64,000 bases of DNA from Pseudomonas sp. CCI4.2 (GTDB taxonomy: Bacteria > Pseudomonadota > Gammaproteobacteria > Pseudomonadales > Pseudomonadaceae): positions 186,001 to 250,000 of the forward strand of contig NZ_CP133781.1 in NCBI RefSeq assembly GCF_034350045.1, given 5' to 3'. The position numbers and the translations under genes are program-made. The notes below the pieces were generated by a model. It had not been told where the DNA came from. It did no database searches and worked only from the letters and a program-made list of their open reading frames with translations. How positions within the stretch are numbered: position 1 is the first letter of the stretch; every line of letters starts with the position of its first letter. Positions 46,732-55,006 of the stretch are shown here, piece after piece.

Positions 46732-47130
46732 ATGAATAAGAAAATAAGTGTACTGGTGTTGGCGTTTGGGTTGGCGCAAATGAGCGGTCATGTGGCGGCT
46801 GAGCCGATGCAGAGCTGGCTGACGCCGTTGGATAAGATATGCTTTGTCAATAACGGCAGGGTCTATCCAGGGGTGGCGGCACCGGGTGAGAAGAAAGTTA
46901 TCTATGGGCCCTACACGGCGAAATGCGCCACGACTTATCACAAGTTTCGGCTTGGGTTATCGTTTGTGGACGTAGAACAACTGATCGGCGGTGCATGGAG
47001 CGTCGTCGAGAGAAGAGCCTTTAATCCAGCCAAACAGTATGGTTCTGGGACGTTTCGAATTGTACTAAATAATGAACGCAGTCAAACATCCACTTCCTAT
47101 AAAGGTGGGACATTTTCCGTCCCACTTTAA
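46732..47130 (+). CDS. Small secreted protein of unknown family (copy B)
   Basis: A 132-aa paralog of the protein at 45287, with the same signal peptide, the same two cysteines (C37, C65) and the same GGTFSVPL end. The centre differs most (residues ~78-105). GGAGC precedes the ATG at 46732. Like copy A it is followed by a convergent 174-aa gene, here after 142 bases. Confidence 0.8.
   Translation: MNKKISVLVLAFGLAQMSGHVAAEPMQSWLTPLDKICFVNNGRVYPGVAAPGEKKVIYGPYTAKCATTYHKFRLGLSFVDVEQLIGGAWSVVERRAFNPAKQYGSGTFRIVLNNERSQTSTSYKGGTFSVPL
47105..47127 (+). terminator. Conserved hairpin over the stop codon (copy B)
   Basis: A 7-bp stem (GTGGGAC 47105-47111, GTCCCAC 47119-47125, loop ATTTTCC) is followed by TTTAA. 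Compared with copy A, a C-G pair became T-A and an A-T pair became G-C; all four changed bases are synonymous third positions. Confidence 0.7.
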
Positions 47131-47154
47131 CATCCTGACTGAAGTCACAAATAT

Positions 47155-47184
47155 GTGGGCCGCTGCTGGTATGCAGCGGCCCAC
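47155..47184. terminator. Strong hairpin in the convergent gap of module copy 2
   Basis: A perfect 12-bp stem (GTGGGCCGCTGC with GCAGCGGCCCAC, loop TGGTAT) lies between the convergent genes. It lacks a T-run. Copy 1 has a weaker counterpart (TGGGTCGT with ACGACCCA, 45710-45738). Confidence 0.65.
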
Positions 47185-47272
47185 TGCCAACAGCGTATAG
47201 AAGCCCATCAATGGCAATGCTACCAGATCAAAGCAACCTCACCTATTGAATAAGATAATAGCCGCACAAGTG

Positions 47273-47797
47273 TTAAGCGTGCGTATCAATTAGTGTCTTA
47301 TCCCGAGTTATCTGCGCGCGATCTTGCAACGCCAGCAAAACCAAAAGAGCAGTACTCAAGCTTCTCTGCACGTTTTTCAGATTGGTATTCCCAGCTGATA
47401 TTTCCGTCTTGTAAAACTCCAGACTTCTGTTAAAAGACGCAAACAGATCTTTTTTCCTGCCTTTATTTATTTCATTACCCTGACTGTTAAACTCAACGTC
47501 AAACCCCCCTAGCCAGCTGGCAGTACCCGCATCAATTATCCCGCGATCACAAAGCTTCCACGCAATAGCGCGCATTTCTATATTACTGGTATTTTCCGGA
47601 TCAAAATTGGACAGATCATATTCAAACCCAGCCAACCTTTCCTCGTTAGAGATGGATTTATCAGCCCAGTATTGCCCAACCTTCTGCTCGATATCTTTTT
47701 CTTCGGGAGGCAAATCCGTTTCGACTCTAAAATTTTTATCGGGCATTACTGTATAGCTTTCCAACCGTGCTTTCACAAGGTCATAGTTATCCATCAT
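47273..47797 (-). CDS. Cytosolic protein of unknown family (copy B)
   Basis: A 174-aa paralog of the protein at 45759-46283, with EKDIEQKVGQYWADKSISNEERLA, FDP, GNEINK and a DKTLIDTHA end. There are two tandem ATGs; the first (47797) gives exactly the same length as the paralog and lies 6 bases after GGAGG. It has no recognisable domain. Confidence 0.78.
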   Translation of the reverse strand: MMDNYDLVKARLESYTVMPDKNFRVETDLPPEEKDIEQKVGQYWADKSISNEERLAGFEYDLSNFDPENTSNIEMRAIAWKLCDRGIIDAGTASWLGGFDVEFNSQGNEINKGRKKDLFASFNRSLEFYKTEISAGNTNLKNVQRSLSTALLVLLALQDRAQITRDKTLIDTHA

Positions 47798-47931
47798 AAA
47801 AAACCTCCACACTCGACGTCACTGTTCCCGTCTTATCGGAGGCCATTTTAAAAACTTTAACGAAAACCACCTCTACTGCAAAGTTTCAGAACCGCCCTAC
47901 ACACTTGCAAATAAACTTCCTACAACAAAAC

Positions 47932-47961
47932 AACTCAGCCGATCAAATGATCGGCTGAGTT
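47932..47961 (-). terminator. Bidirectional terminator-like hairpin after the SDR gene
   Basis: A perfect 14-bp inverted repeat (AACTCAGCCGATCA and its complement, loop AA) followed on the minus strand by GTTTTGTTG, just past the stop of the SDR gene. Confidence 0.85.
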
Positions 47962-47985
47962 AACAACACAACACGCACTAACACG

Positions 47986-48897
47986 TCAAACTGAATACTT
48001 TTGCAAGTTCGCCATCATCTCTTTCAATGCTTCGATCGTGTCTTTGGGATGTGAAGCGCCTTCAAAGTCTCCGATTCTTTCCCAGTTGGCCGCAACGTCT
48101 TCCGGACTGAACCCGTCGCGCGGGTCAAATCCGGCGCCCACACTGCGCTCCCAACGGGTTTTGCCGATCCAGCCGCCGCCTACTTCAAACAGGCCAGAGG
48201 TTTCTTCGCACTGTTCGCTTCCGAGGAATACAACTAGTGGGCTGATCAGCTCTGGCTTGAGCATGTCGAACACGGCGGCAGGGATGAGGCCTTCGGTCAT
48301 GCGTGTGCCACCGGTTGGGGCAATGGCGTTAACCAGGATGTTGTTCTTGCGCCCTTCTAACGCCAAGGTACGGGTCAAGCCATACAGACCAAGTTTGGCC
48401 ATGCCATAGTTGGATTGGCCAAAGTTGCCGTAGATACCGGAGGTTGAAGCGGTAAAAATAACGCGGCCATAGTTCTGCTCGCGCATGTGCGGCCAGGCAG
48501 CGTGGGTTACTTTGTAGGCGCCTTCAACGTGGACGCGATACACCAAGTCCCAATCAGCGTCGTCCATCTTTGCGAAGGTTTTGTCGCGCAGGATGCCCGC
48601 GTTGTTAACGACTACGTCGATACGGCCGAACGCGTCCAAGGCGTTCTGGACGATTTTGTCGCCGTCAGTCACGGAGTCGTGGTTGGCGATGGCCGTGCCG
48701 CCCGCTTCGCGAATCTCAGCTACCACCCGGTCCGCCGCCGACGCATTCGCGCCTTCGCCATGAGCCGAGCCGCCAAGGTCGTTGACCACTACGCGAGCGC
48801 CATGCTTAGCAAACAGCAGGGCATGGGCACGCCCTAAACCGCCGCCCGCGCCCGTGACGATGACAACTTTCTCTTCAAAACGCACAGGCTCACTCAT
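47986..48897 (-). CDS. SDR of the (R)-3-hydroxyacyl-CoA dehydrogenase type (MFE2-like)
   Basis: A 303-aa SDR with VTGAGGGLGRAHALLFAKHGARVVVNDLGG, the signature of the dehydrogenase part of peroxisomal multifunctional enzyme 2 and its bacterial homologues. The catalytic Ser-Tyr-Lys lies in FTASTSGIYGNFGQSNYGMAK. It probably acts on 3-hydroxyacyl-CoA or a steroid-like substrate. The frame is open to 48966, but GGAG and the ATG at 48897 fit the family start. A strong hairpin follows its stop. Confidence 0.88.
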   Translation of the reverse strand: MSEPVRFEEKVVIVTGAGGGLGRAHALLFAKHGARVVVNDLGGSAHGEGANASAADRVVAEIREAGGTAIANHDSVTDGDKIVQNALDAFGRIDVVVNNAGILRDKTFAKMDDADWDLVYRVHVEGAYKVTHAAWPHMREQNYGRVIFTASTSGIYGNFGQSNYGMAKLGLYGLTRTLALEGRKNNILVNAIAPTGGTRMTEGLIPAAVFDMLKPELISPLVVFLGSEQCEETSGLFEVGGGWIGKTRWERSVGAGFDPRDGFSPEDVAANWERIGDFEGASHPKDTIEALKEMMANLQKYSV

Positions 48898-49045
48898 GAA
48901 CAACTCCAGCGGAAGGTAGGCTATGGCATCAGTGTCAATCACCCGACGCCGAGTCACAATCAACACGGTTCGTGCTGAATACTGACTAATAAGGCCAGCA
49001 GATGTGTGCGTCTATCTGCCCTAAACCGTTTATTGCCAGACGAAT

Positions 49046-49140
49046 AACGGCGGGAGCGAATTGACTCGCGAATATGGATTATCAGGCACAGAGGATGGTA
49101 AATGTGCTGAGACCTTCGCGAATGAATTCGCTCCCACCGG
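49046..49140. repeat. Inverted REP doublet
   Basis: GGGAGCGAATTGACTCGCGAA near 49051 faces TTCGCGAATGAATTCGCTCCC near 49115, so the element forms a long hairpin in the gap between the SDR and aldolase-like genes. Confidence 0.85.
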
Positions 49141-49165
49141 GATTTAAGCGCTGTTCTATGCAGCG

Positions 49166-49948
49166 CTATTCCTTGTAACTCGGGTCAAGCTTATCGACCT
49201 TGCGCAACAACGCCGGCCACGCCAACGCACCGCCCATACCCTGCGCACTTTTAGTGACCCCGGCCATCATCGCTCTGGCACCGGCCAGAATCTGCCCGTG
49301 GATGGGAATCAGCTCGGCGCCGCCGTTCTGCGCCAGTACCTGAATGTCGCAGGCACGCTGGAAGGTGAACATCATCAAGAAGGCGTCGGCGATGCTACCG
49401 GCACAGGTCAATAACCCGTGGTTATTCAGCATCAGGAAGTTGTTCTCACCCAGGTCGGCTTGCAGGCGCGCTTTCTCCTCATGATTGAGGGCGACGCCTT
49501 CATACGGGTGATACGCCAGGCTGGAGAGGATGAAGATTGATTGCTGGCTGATGGGCAAAACACCCTGCTTCTGCGCAGACACTGCAACCCCAGCCGCGGT
49601 GTGTGTATGAATGACACACGCTACATCGTGCCGAACTTCGTGGATAGCACTGTGGATGGTGTAACCAGCGGGATTGATCTCGTAAGGACTGTCCATCAAT
49701 TTGTTACCAGCCTGATCGACTTTGACCAGGCTCGATGCCGTGATCTCGTGAAACATCAGACCGTAAGGGTTGATCAGGAAGTCTTCGGTGCCCGGAACCT
49801 TGGCGGAAATGTGGGTGAAGATAAGATCGTCCCAACCGTGCATCGCAACCAGCCGATAGCACGCGGCCAAATCAACCCTGGCCTGCCATTCAGTGGCACT
49901 GACTTGATCCTGGACATTTCGGGTGGGCAAAACTTGAGCGACATTCAC
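49166..49948 (-). CDS. Class II aldolase/adducin-family protein
   Basis: A 260-aa protein of the class II aldolase/adducin fold. Zinc ligands are visible as HTH (His114, His116) in VIHTHTAAG, with a later HG in LNNHGLL. In characterised relatives the family cleaves or epimerises sugar phosphates, but this subgroup with long N-terminal WQARVDLAACYRLVA has no assigned substrate. I use the GTG at 49948, which has GAGG eight bases upstream; a GTG at 49957 is also possible. Confidence 0.85.
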   Translation of the reverse strand: MNVAQVLPTRNVQDQVSATEWQARVDLAACYRLVAMHGWDDLIFTHISAKVPGTEDFLINPYGLMFHEITASSLVKVDQAGNKLMDSPYEINPAGYTIHSAIHEVRHDVACVIHTHTAAGVAVSAQKQGVLPISQQSIFILSSLAYHPYEGVALNHEEKARLQADLGENNFLMLNNHGLLTCAGSIADAFLMMFTFQRACDIQVLAQNGGAELIPIHGQILAGARAMMAGVTKSAQGMGGALAWPALLRKVDKLDPSYKE

Positions 49949-50069
49949 GGCGTTCACCTCGGCACTATTATTATGTTGGCTTTGTGGATGGTGTGCCGAT
50001 CAGTCTAGTTCAGAGCCGAGGATCCCCGTAGTTGCATTGGCAGCCAGCTTACTGGCCGAGCGAGTCATC

Positions 50070-50756
50070 TCAGAGTAAAGCGGACAATAACGGTGCCGCA
50101 AACAAGTTGAGCAACCCGGTCAGCACCATCACCAAACCGGCCACCGACCCTTCCTCACCGCCGACCTCGTGTGCCCGGCTGACCCCCGCGCCGTGTGCGC
50201 CCACACCAAATAAAGCGCCTCGGGCCAACGCGCTGCGCAACGGCAGCCATTTAAGCAGCACGCCACCCAGCAGTGCCCCAAAAATCCCGGTGAACATCAC
50301 GAATACCGCCGTGAGTTCCGGCACGCCACCCAAGTCATGAGCCAAGGGCATTGCGAACGGTGTGGTGATCGAGCGCGGCACCAACGACAGGGTGATTGAA
50401 GTGTCCAGTGACAGCGCCTTGGCCAGCCAGAATGAACTGCCCATCGAGACCGCGCTGCCAGCCACCATCCCCAGTAATAACGCCGACCAATGCCGCATCA
50501 ACACGTGCCGCTGTTGCCAGATCGGCACGGCGAAAGCCACGGTTACCGGCCCTAATACCAGCATCAGCCAATGGGTGTTGGTCGAATAATCGGCATACGC
50601 GGTGTGCAACGGCACTGCTACCGAGAACACTAACGCCGGAGCGAGAATGAGCGGTGACAGCAAGTAACGCCCCGTGCGTTGATAAACCCAGCGGCTGAAG
50701 GCATAAGCAGCAATCGTCAGTGCCAGCCAGAACATCGGCATGGGCTCAAGCCTCAT
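50070..50756 (-). CDS. LrgB/CidB-family membrane protein
   Basis: A 228-aa protein with several hydrophobic segments and the SLVPRSITTPFAMPLAHDLGG motif of LrgB. It is overlapped by 11 bases by the upstream LrgA-like gene. These pairs act as holin-like or pyruvate/murein-related membrane proteins. A LysR regulator is divergent. Confidence 0.92.
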   Translation of the reverse strand: MRLEPMPMFWLALTIAAYAFSRWVYQRTGRYLLSPLILAPALVFSVAVPLHTAYADYSTNTHWLMLVLGPVTVAFAVPIWQQRHVLMRHWSALLLGMVAGSAVSMGSSFWLAKALSLDTSITLSLVPRSITTPFAMPLAHDLGGVPELTAVFVMFTGIFGALLGGVLLKWLPLRSALARGALFGVGAHGAGVSRAHEVGGEEGSVAGLVMVLTGLLNLFAAPLLSALL

Positions 50757-51132
50757 GACGCATCCTCCAGCGACACATCGCCTCGACCGTAAAGGCCGTC
50801 ACCAGCATCACCAATAAGGTGCTGACACCGATTACCAGCATGATGCGCCAGCCTTGGTTGCGCATCAGCGCACCGTAGTCGAGCAAGCTCATCAGTGCGG
50901 GGATAAAAAACAACAACATTTCGGCCAGCAGCAACCCCGCGCCCAATTGCAAAGCGGCGGGCTTGATCCAGCCAAAAGCGAACGCCAGTAACAGCATGGC
51001 CATGCCAATGACGCCGCCAGGAATGGGCCAATGCCACCACGCCGCCAATTGACAGCCGAACAAATGGATCGCGAGCAGCACGCCCAGCTCAGAAAATAGA
51101 CGGCCAAGATGCTGCAAGGTTAAGCGTTTCAT
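50746..51132 (-). CDS. CidA/LrgA-family holin-like protein
   Basis: A 128-aa protein with four membrane helices and the PGGVIGMAMLLLAF and GAGLLLAEMLLFFIPALMSL motifs of CidA/LrgA. It starts the two-gene operon and ends within the start of the LrgB-like gene. It is divergent from a LysR gene, about 115 bases away. Confidence 0.92.
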   Translation of the reverse strand: MKRLTLQHLGRLFSELGVLLAIHLFGCQLAAWWHWPIPGGVIGMAMLLLAFAFGWIKPAALQLGAGLLLAEMLLFFIPALMSLLDYGALMRNQGWRIMLVIGVSTLLVMLVTAFTVEAMCRWRMRHEA

Positions 51133-51248
51133 ACGTGTCTGCCCCTCTCTGACAAGGGTATTTTAAGGACGGCGCTGTCATCCCAAAAGCGAATTGTTAG
51201 ACTAGCATCCATTCCAAACTGGAATTTTAAGAGTGAAAGGTACGCCTC

Positions 51249-52142
51249 ATGGAATTCAAACAGTTGCGCAGTTTTGTGGAAGTGATGCGTCAGGGTGGTT
51301 TTACGCAAGCGGCGAAGACACTGCACGTGAGCCAGTCAGCGGTGAGCAAGCAGGTGGCACAACTGGAGCAAAGCCTCGGCGTGCCGCTGCTGGATCGACT
51401 GGGGTCGCAAATCCGACTGACCGCCGCTGGAAGCGTGGTCCTGCAACGCGCGGAGGAAATGCTGCTACTGCGAAACGAATTGCTCAGCGAGCTGGACGAC
51501 CTGAGCCAACTGGTGCGGGGTGAGTTGCGTCTGGGATTGCCGCTGCTGGGAAGCGACGCACTGTTCGCCCGGTTATTTGCGGAATATCGGCGGCGCTACC
51601 CCAATATTTCGATTCAACTGCTGGAAGGTGGCAGCCTCAGCATCGAGCAAGCGGTTTTGAACGGCGAGCTGGAACTGGGGGGAAGTTTGACGCCGAGCAA
51701 TCCGGGGTTTGCTTATCAGCCTTTTTGCAATGAGCCACTGGACGCCCTGCTGGCCGCCGATCACCCATTGGCCGGGGCGGATCAGGTTCAATTGGCGCAA
51801 CTGGCCGACACGCCCTTTCTGCTTTATCAGCGCAGCTTCATGCTCAATGATCGATTGATACAAGCGTGCCAGCAATCCGGCTTCACCCCAAAAGAAGGCG
51901 GTCGCAGTGGTCAGGCGGATTTTCTGGCGGCGCTGGTGGCTGCTGGCCAAGGGGTGGTGTTATTGCCCAGCATCGTGGCTCGCGCATTGGTGCGACCTGG
52001 CGTCGTACGTGTCGCGTTGATTGCCCCGGCTTACCTGCGCTGGGACATAGCCTTCATCTGGCGCCAGGGCGCGTACTTATCAAAAGCCGCGCAAGCCTGG
52101 CTGTCCTTACTGCGTGAACAGCCGAATCAAGCCTCGAGCTGA
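51249..52142 (+). CDS. LysR-family regulator (CidR-like position)
   Basis: A 297-aa LysR protein with an N-terminal HTH (GGFTQAAKTLHVSQSAVSKQVAQLEQ) and a substrate-binding domain. Divergent placement next to LrgAB matches CidR-type control of cid/lrg genes. Its 3' end overlaps the convergent flavodoxin gene by 16 bases. Confidence 0.9.
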   Translation: MEFKQLRSFVEVMRQGGFTQAAKTLHVSQSAVSKQVAQLEQSLGVPLLDRLGSQIRLTAAGSVVLQRAEEMLLLRNELLSELDDLSQLVRGELRLGLPLLGSDALFARLFAEYRRRYPNISIQLLEGGSLSIEQAVLNGELELGGSLTPSNPGFAYQPFCNEPLDALLAADHPLAGADQVQLAQLADTPFLLYQRSFMLNDRLIQACQQSGFTPKEGGRSGQADFLAALVAAGQGVVLLPSIVARALVRPGVVRVALIAPAYLRWDIAFIWRQGAYLSKAAQAWLSLLREQPNQASS

Positions 52143-52582
52143 GCTATGAACGCTGCCAGCCAAGGTTCTGCATCCGCTTCGGGGTTGACTGTTTCGCTGG
52201 CGTCAAGGCGCAGCATGGGCTGTATTTCACGAATACCCAACTCACCGAACAGTTCGCGGACCTGCTCCCCCCCACCACAGTACGTATCGCCATAGCTGGC
52301 GTCGCCCAAGGCAATCACGCCGCCAGGCAAACCGCGCCAGGCCGCAGGCAACACGTCGCGAATCTGTGAATACAGCGCCAGAAAGTTATCCGGTAACTCC
52401 CCCAGACCAGTGGTCGAAGTCACCACTAAAAAGGCTTCAGGCGCATAAGTCTGCAATTCGGCAAGCGTGGCGCGAGGGTTGTGCCAGACTGGGTGACCAG
52501 CACCGCGAAGGATGCTCTCCGCGTGCCGGGCAACCTCTTCAGCTGAGCCATAGACCGATCCGGAAAGGATAACGACTTTCAT
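52127..52582 (-). CDS. Flavodoxin (MioC-like)
   Basis: A 151-aa flavodoxin. The FMN-phosphate loop is SGSVYGSAEEVA, and the second flavin loops are STTGLGELPDN and GDASYGDTYCGGG, as in MioC. It carries electrons; partner unknown. The frame is open to 52627, but the ATG at 52582 gives the standard MKVVILSGS opening. The end overlaps the LysR gene. Confidence 0.9.
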   Translation of the reverse strand: MKVVILSGSVYGSAEEVARHAESILRGAGHPVWHNPRATLAELQTYAPEAFLVVTSTTGLGELPDNFLALYSQIRDVLPAAWRGLPGGVIALGDASYGDTYCGGGEQVRELFGELGIREIQPMLRLDASETVNPEADAEPWLAAFIAQLEA

Positions 52583-52679
52583 ACACTGATCCTGTAACAC
52601 GGTAAAAAGGACGGCATTATGCCCCAACCGGGCACGATGTTTTAGAATGCGGACCTAGCAATCATGTCGGAAGTTTTCA

Positions 52680-53141
52680 ATGATCAATGCAAAGCTACTG
52701 CAACTGGTAATCAATGCGTCGAACGACGGCATTGTGGTCGCTGAGCAAGAAGGCGATGACAACATTCTTATCTATGCAAATAAAGCGTTTGAGGCCCTTA
52801 CCGGCTATCAAGTAGACGACATTCTGTATCGTGACTGCCGCTTTCTGCAGTCAGGTGACCGGGATCAACCTGGGTTAGAACTGATCCGCCAAGCCATCGC
52901 CGCAGGGTCGCCCTGCCGAACAGTGCTGCGCAATTACCGTAAAGACGGCACCGCTTTCTGGAACGAATTATCCATTACGCCCGTGTTCAATGCTGCGGAT
53001 CAACTGACCTATTTCATCGGTATCCAGAAAAATGTCACTGAGCAGGTCGAGGCTCAGCTACGGGTTGTCGAACTGGAAGCCGAGCTGGCATTGGCACGAG
53101 CAGAAATCATAGTGCTTAAATCGATAAGCGGTCCTAACTAA
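52680..53141 (+). CDS. Short LOV blue-light photoreceptor (SB1-LOV type)
   Basis: A 153-aa protein consisting of one PAS/LOV core plus a C-terminal helix. Cys53 in RDCRFLQ is the flavin-adduct cysteine, a single change from the usual NCRFLQ, and the flavin-binding NYRKDGTAFWNEL and TYFIGIQKNVTEQ strands are intact. It is very similar to the short P. putida PpSB1-LOV protein, also with Cys53. GGAAG precedes the ATG. It has no effector domain, so it must act through a partner, most likely the LitR-type regulator encoded nearby. Confidence 0.93.
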   Translation: MINAKLLQLVINASNDGIVVAEQEGDDNILIYANKAFEALTGYQVDDILYRDCRFLQSGDRDQPGLELIRQAIAAGSPCRTVLRNYRKDGTAFWNELSITPVFNAADQLTYFIGIQKNVTEQVEAQLRVVELEAELALARAEIIVLKSISGPN

Positions 53142-53191
53142 CAGCTGAACGAGTTGTCTGTTTCTCATTAATCGCACACTAGAGCTTCAAC

Positions 53192-53800
53192 ATGCAGCGC
53201 GATACCTTGCTGACCCAAGACGAGCTGGAATTCATTCAAAACATGCAGCACAACCCGAAACTGAACGTGCGTGATACGTCGCGTAGCCTGTTGGTCAATG
53301 GTGGTGTGCAGATTCATGAATTGTTGACGCGTCTGGCCGCCCACGAGCAGGTAACCCTCCAAGCACAGTTCGAAAATCAGCAAATGACCTTCCCGCTGCA
53401 CTTGGTGGAAGATGAATTCCACGCCATGCACTTGCAGTTGGGCGCGCCCAGCATCTATGAAGAAAAAGACTCAATGAGCCGCCCATGGCGCTTGAGCTTG
53501 CCTGAGCCGCTGCCATTGAGAACCGAGAAAGGCTCACAGTCGGCGATGTGGGTTCACGAGATTTCGTTCAAGGGCGTGCTGGTGGAACACCGCAAGGCGA
53601 CTAAACCCCCACACTACTTTTCGCTGTGGTTTTGTCCGGCAGGACATGCACCCATCGCTTTGCGCGGCACGTTCGAACGGCTCACAGACCAGGGACTGGC
53701 GGCTTACCGTCTGAGTCAACGAAACAAAGAAGGCACCGAGTTGCTGCGTCAGTACATCCTGCAGCAGCATCAATTGGTTCATCCCGCACCGCTTGAGTGA
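53192..53800 (+). CDS. Conserved protein of unknown function between LOV and LitR-like genes
   Basis: A 202-aa soluble protein without signal or membrane segments. The first 60 residues are helical (TQDELEFIQNMQHNPKLNVRDTSRSLL); the rest is beta-rich. The strands MWVHEISFKGVLVE and TFERLTDQGLAAYRL recall PilZ-type domains, but the PilZ Arg motif is not clear. It converges on the MerR/LitR-like gene, 39 bases between the stops. No function can be assigned. Confidence 0.75.
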   Translation: MQRDTLLTQDELEFIQNMQHNPKLNVRDTSRSLLVNGGVQIHELLTRLAAHEQVTLQAQFENQQMTFPLHLVEDEFHAMHLQLGAPSIYEEKDSMSRPWRLSLPEPLPLRTEKGSQSAMWVHEISFKGVLVEHRKATKPPHYFSLWFCPAGHAPIALRGTFERLTDQGLAAYRLSQRNKEGTELLRQYILQQHQLVHPAPLE

Positions 53801-53839
53801 CCTCGGCTTGCGGCTTAGACGGACAGTCAAGCCAACCGG

Positions 53840-54805
53840 CTACGAGTCCAGATGCCCTGCCAAAAATTGCTGTAACCGTCGCTGCATCACAAGCCCGTCA
53901 CTTCCAAGACACGCAATGGGCGAACCTACCAAACTGTCTTGCGCCAGATCCGATGCCTCGCCAGCCAACAACACCGGGCAATCCAGCATTAACGCCAAGC
54001 GCTGCAAGCGTCGAGGCAGATCAGCGGTGGGTGGGTGGTTGGAATACAGCACCAAGACCTGCGGCTGAGTTTTTTCGCATACCAGGCTTAACTCTTCCAG
54101 CGGCTGACCCAAGGCCAATACGCTAATTGAGGTACCGGTCGTTCCCAACAACAGACCCGCCACCCACAACTCCAGCTCCCGGCATTCTCCAGGTAGGGCG
54201 GCCAGCAACACGGCTGTTTCTCCGGTACCGCGGGACATCTGCAGACGTTGCAGGGTTCGTCCCCGCAGAAACGCATCAAGAAATAGCCATTCACTCGCTT
54301 GGCCAAACTGGTCCTGATGCAACAAGAACTCTTGCCACACGGGCATGAAAATAGCTTGGAACACCACGATCATCGGATACGTCGAGAATATTTGACCGTA
54401 TAACTGCTCCAGACGGCGCTCGTCGAACGCTCGCGTCGCACGGCGCACCTGTGATTGCCATTCAGCCCACTCCTTGAGTGACCCATCTTCCCGGACAGCA
54501 CCGGGCACGCCTATGACGACGCTGGCTTTGGCGAGGATTTTACCGACCTTACTGACCGCTACGCCGCGCTCGATCCAGCCAAGAATGCTGCGAACTTCTT
54601 CAATATCAGCTTGGGAATAGAGGCGATGGCCGCTGTCGGTACGGGTAGGCTGAATAAGCCCGTACCGCCGTTCCCATGCGCGCAAGGTGACGGGATTGAT
54701 CCCGGTCATGCGCGACACTTCGCGGATAGGAAATAATTCTTCTTGCTTCAAGCCGTCTAGCTGCAGGCCGCCATCTAGAGCGGGGCCGTTAACAGAATCA
54801 GTCAT
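53840..54805 (-). CDS. MerR-type LitR/PplR-like regulator lacking B12 ligands
   Basis: A 321-aa regulator. The N-terminal MerR HTH (LFPIREVSRMTGINPVTLRAWERRYG ... RLYSQADIEEV) occupies roughly residues 24-90. It is followed by a helical bundle and a Rossmann-like domain, as in LitR/CarH photoreceptors. The signature B12-binding residues are not there: where CarH has W-x9-EH this protein has MPVWQEFLLHQDQFGQASEW, and no DxHxxG is found. This fits the B12-independent (class II) LitR proteins of Pseudomonas that answer to a short LOV protein. The start could also be the ATG at 54814 or earlier. Confidence 0.88.
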   Translation of the reverse strand: MTDSVNGPALDGGLQLDGLKQEELFPIREVSRMTGINPVTLRAWERRYGLIQPTRTDSGHRLYSQADIEEVRSILGWIERGVAVSKVGKILAKASVVIGVPGAVREDGSLKEWAEWQSQVRRATRAFDERRLEQLYGQIFSTYPMIVVFQAIFMPVWQEFLLHQDQFGQASEWLFLDAFLRGRTLQRLQMSRGTGETAVLLAALPGECRELELWVAGLLLGTTGTSISVLALGQPLEELSLVCEKTQPQVLVLYSNHPPTADLPRRLQRLALMLDCPVLLAGEASDLAQDSLVGSPIACLGSDGLVMQRRLQQFLAGHLDS

Positions 54806-55006
54806 GGCAGGCATCAATTGAAAACAATCGAGCATTGTACTCACAACGCTGCCGCTCACAAACAGTCCTGCGGCGACAAGCCTGTGGCTTTATTTCCGAT
54901 TTAAGGAATAATCCTTGCTTGTCATTTGAATGCAGCCCACCACCCCGGTGCTGCGTTATGCGCGCTCCCTACCCGGGAGTTTCGCCCCGTCTTACGGAGA
55001 TACACA
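54806..55006. promoter_or_regulatory. Divergent promoter region between LitR-like and ABM-domain genes
   Basis: A 201-base region separates the LitR-like start from the ABM gene. It should contain the regulator's operator and light-responsive promoters. I could not identify a specific repeat with confidence. Confidence 0.45.

Larger units (their letters stand above)
46543..47930. repeat. Module copy 2 of the tandem duplication
   Basis: Partner of 45098-46415. The two gene pairs keep order, orientation and lengths (132 and 174 residues in both copies). Confidence 0.92.
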
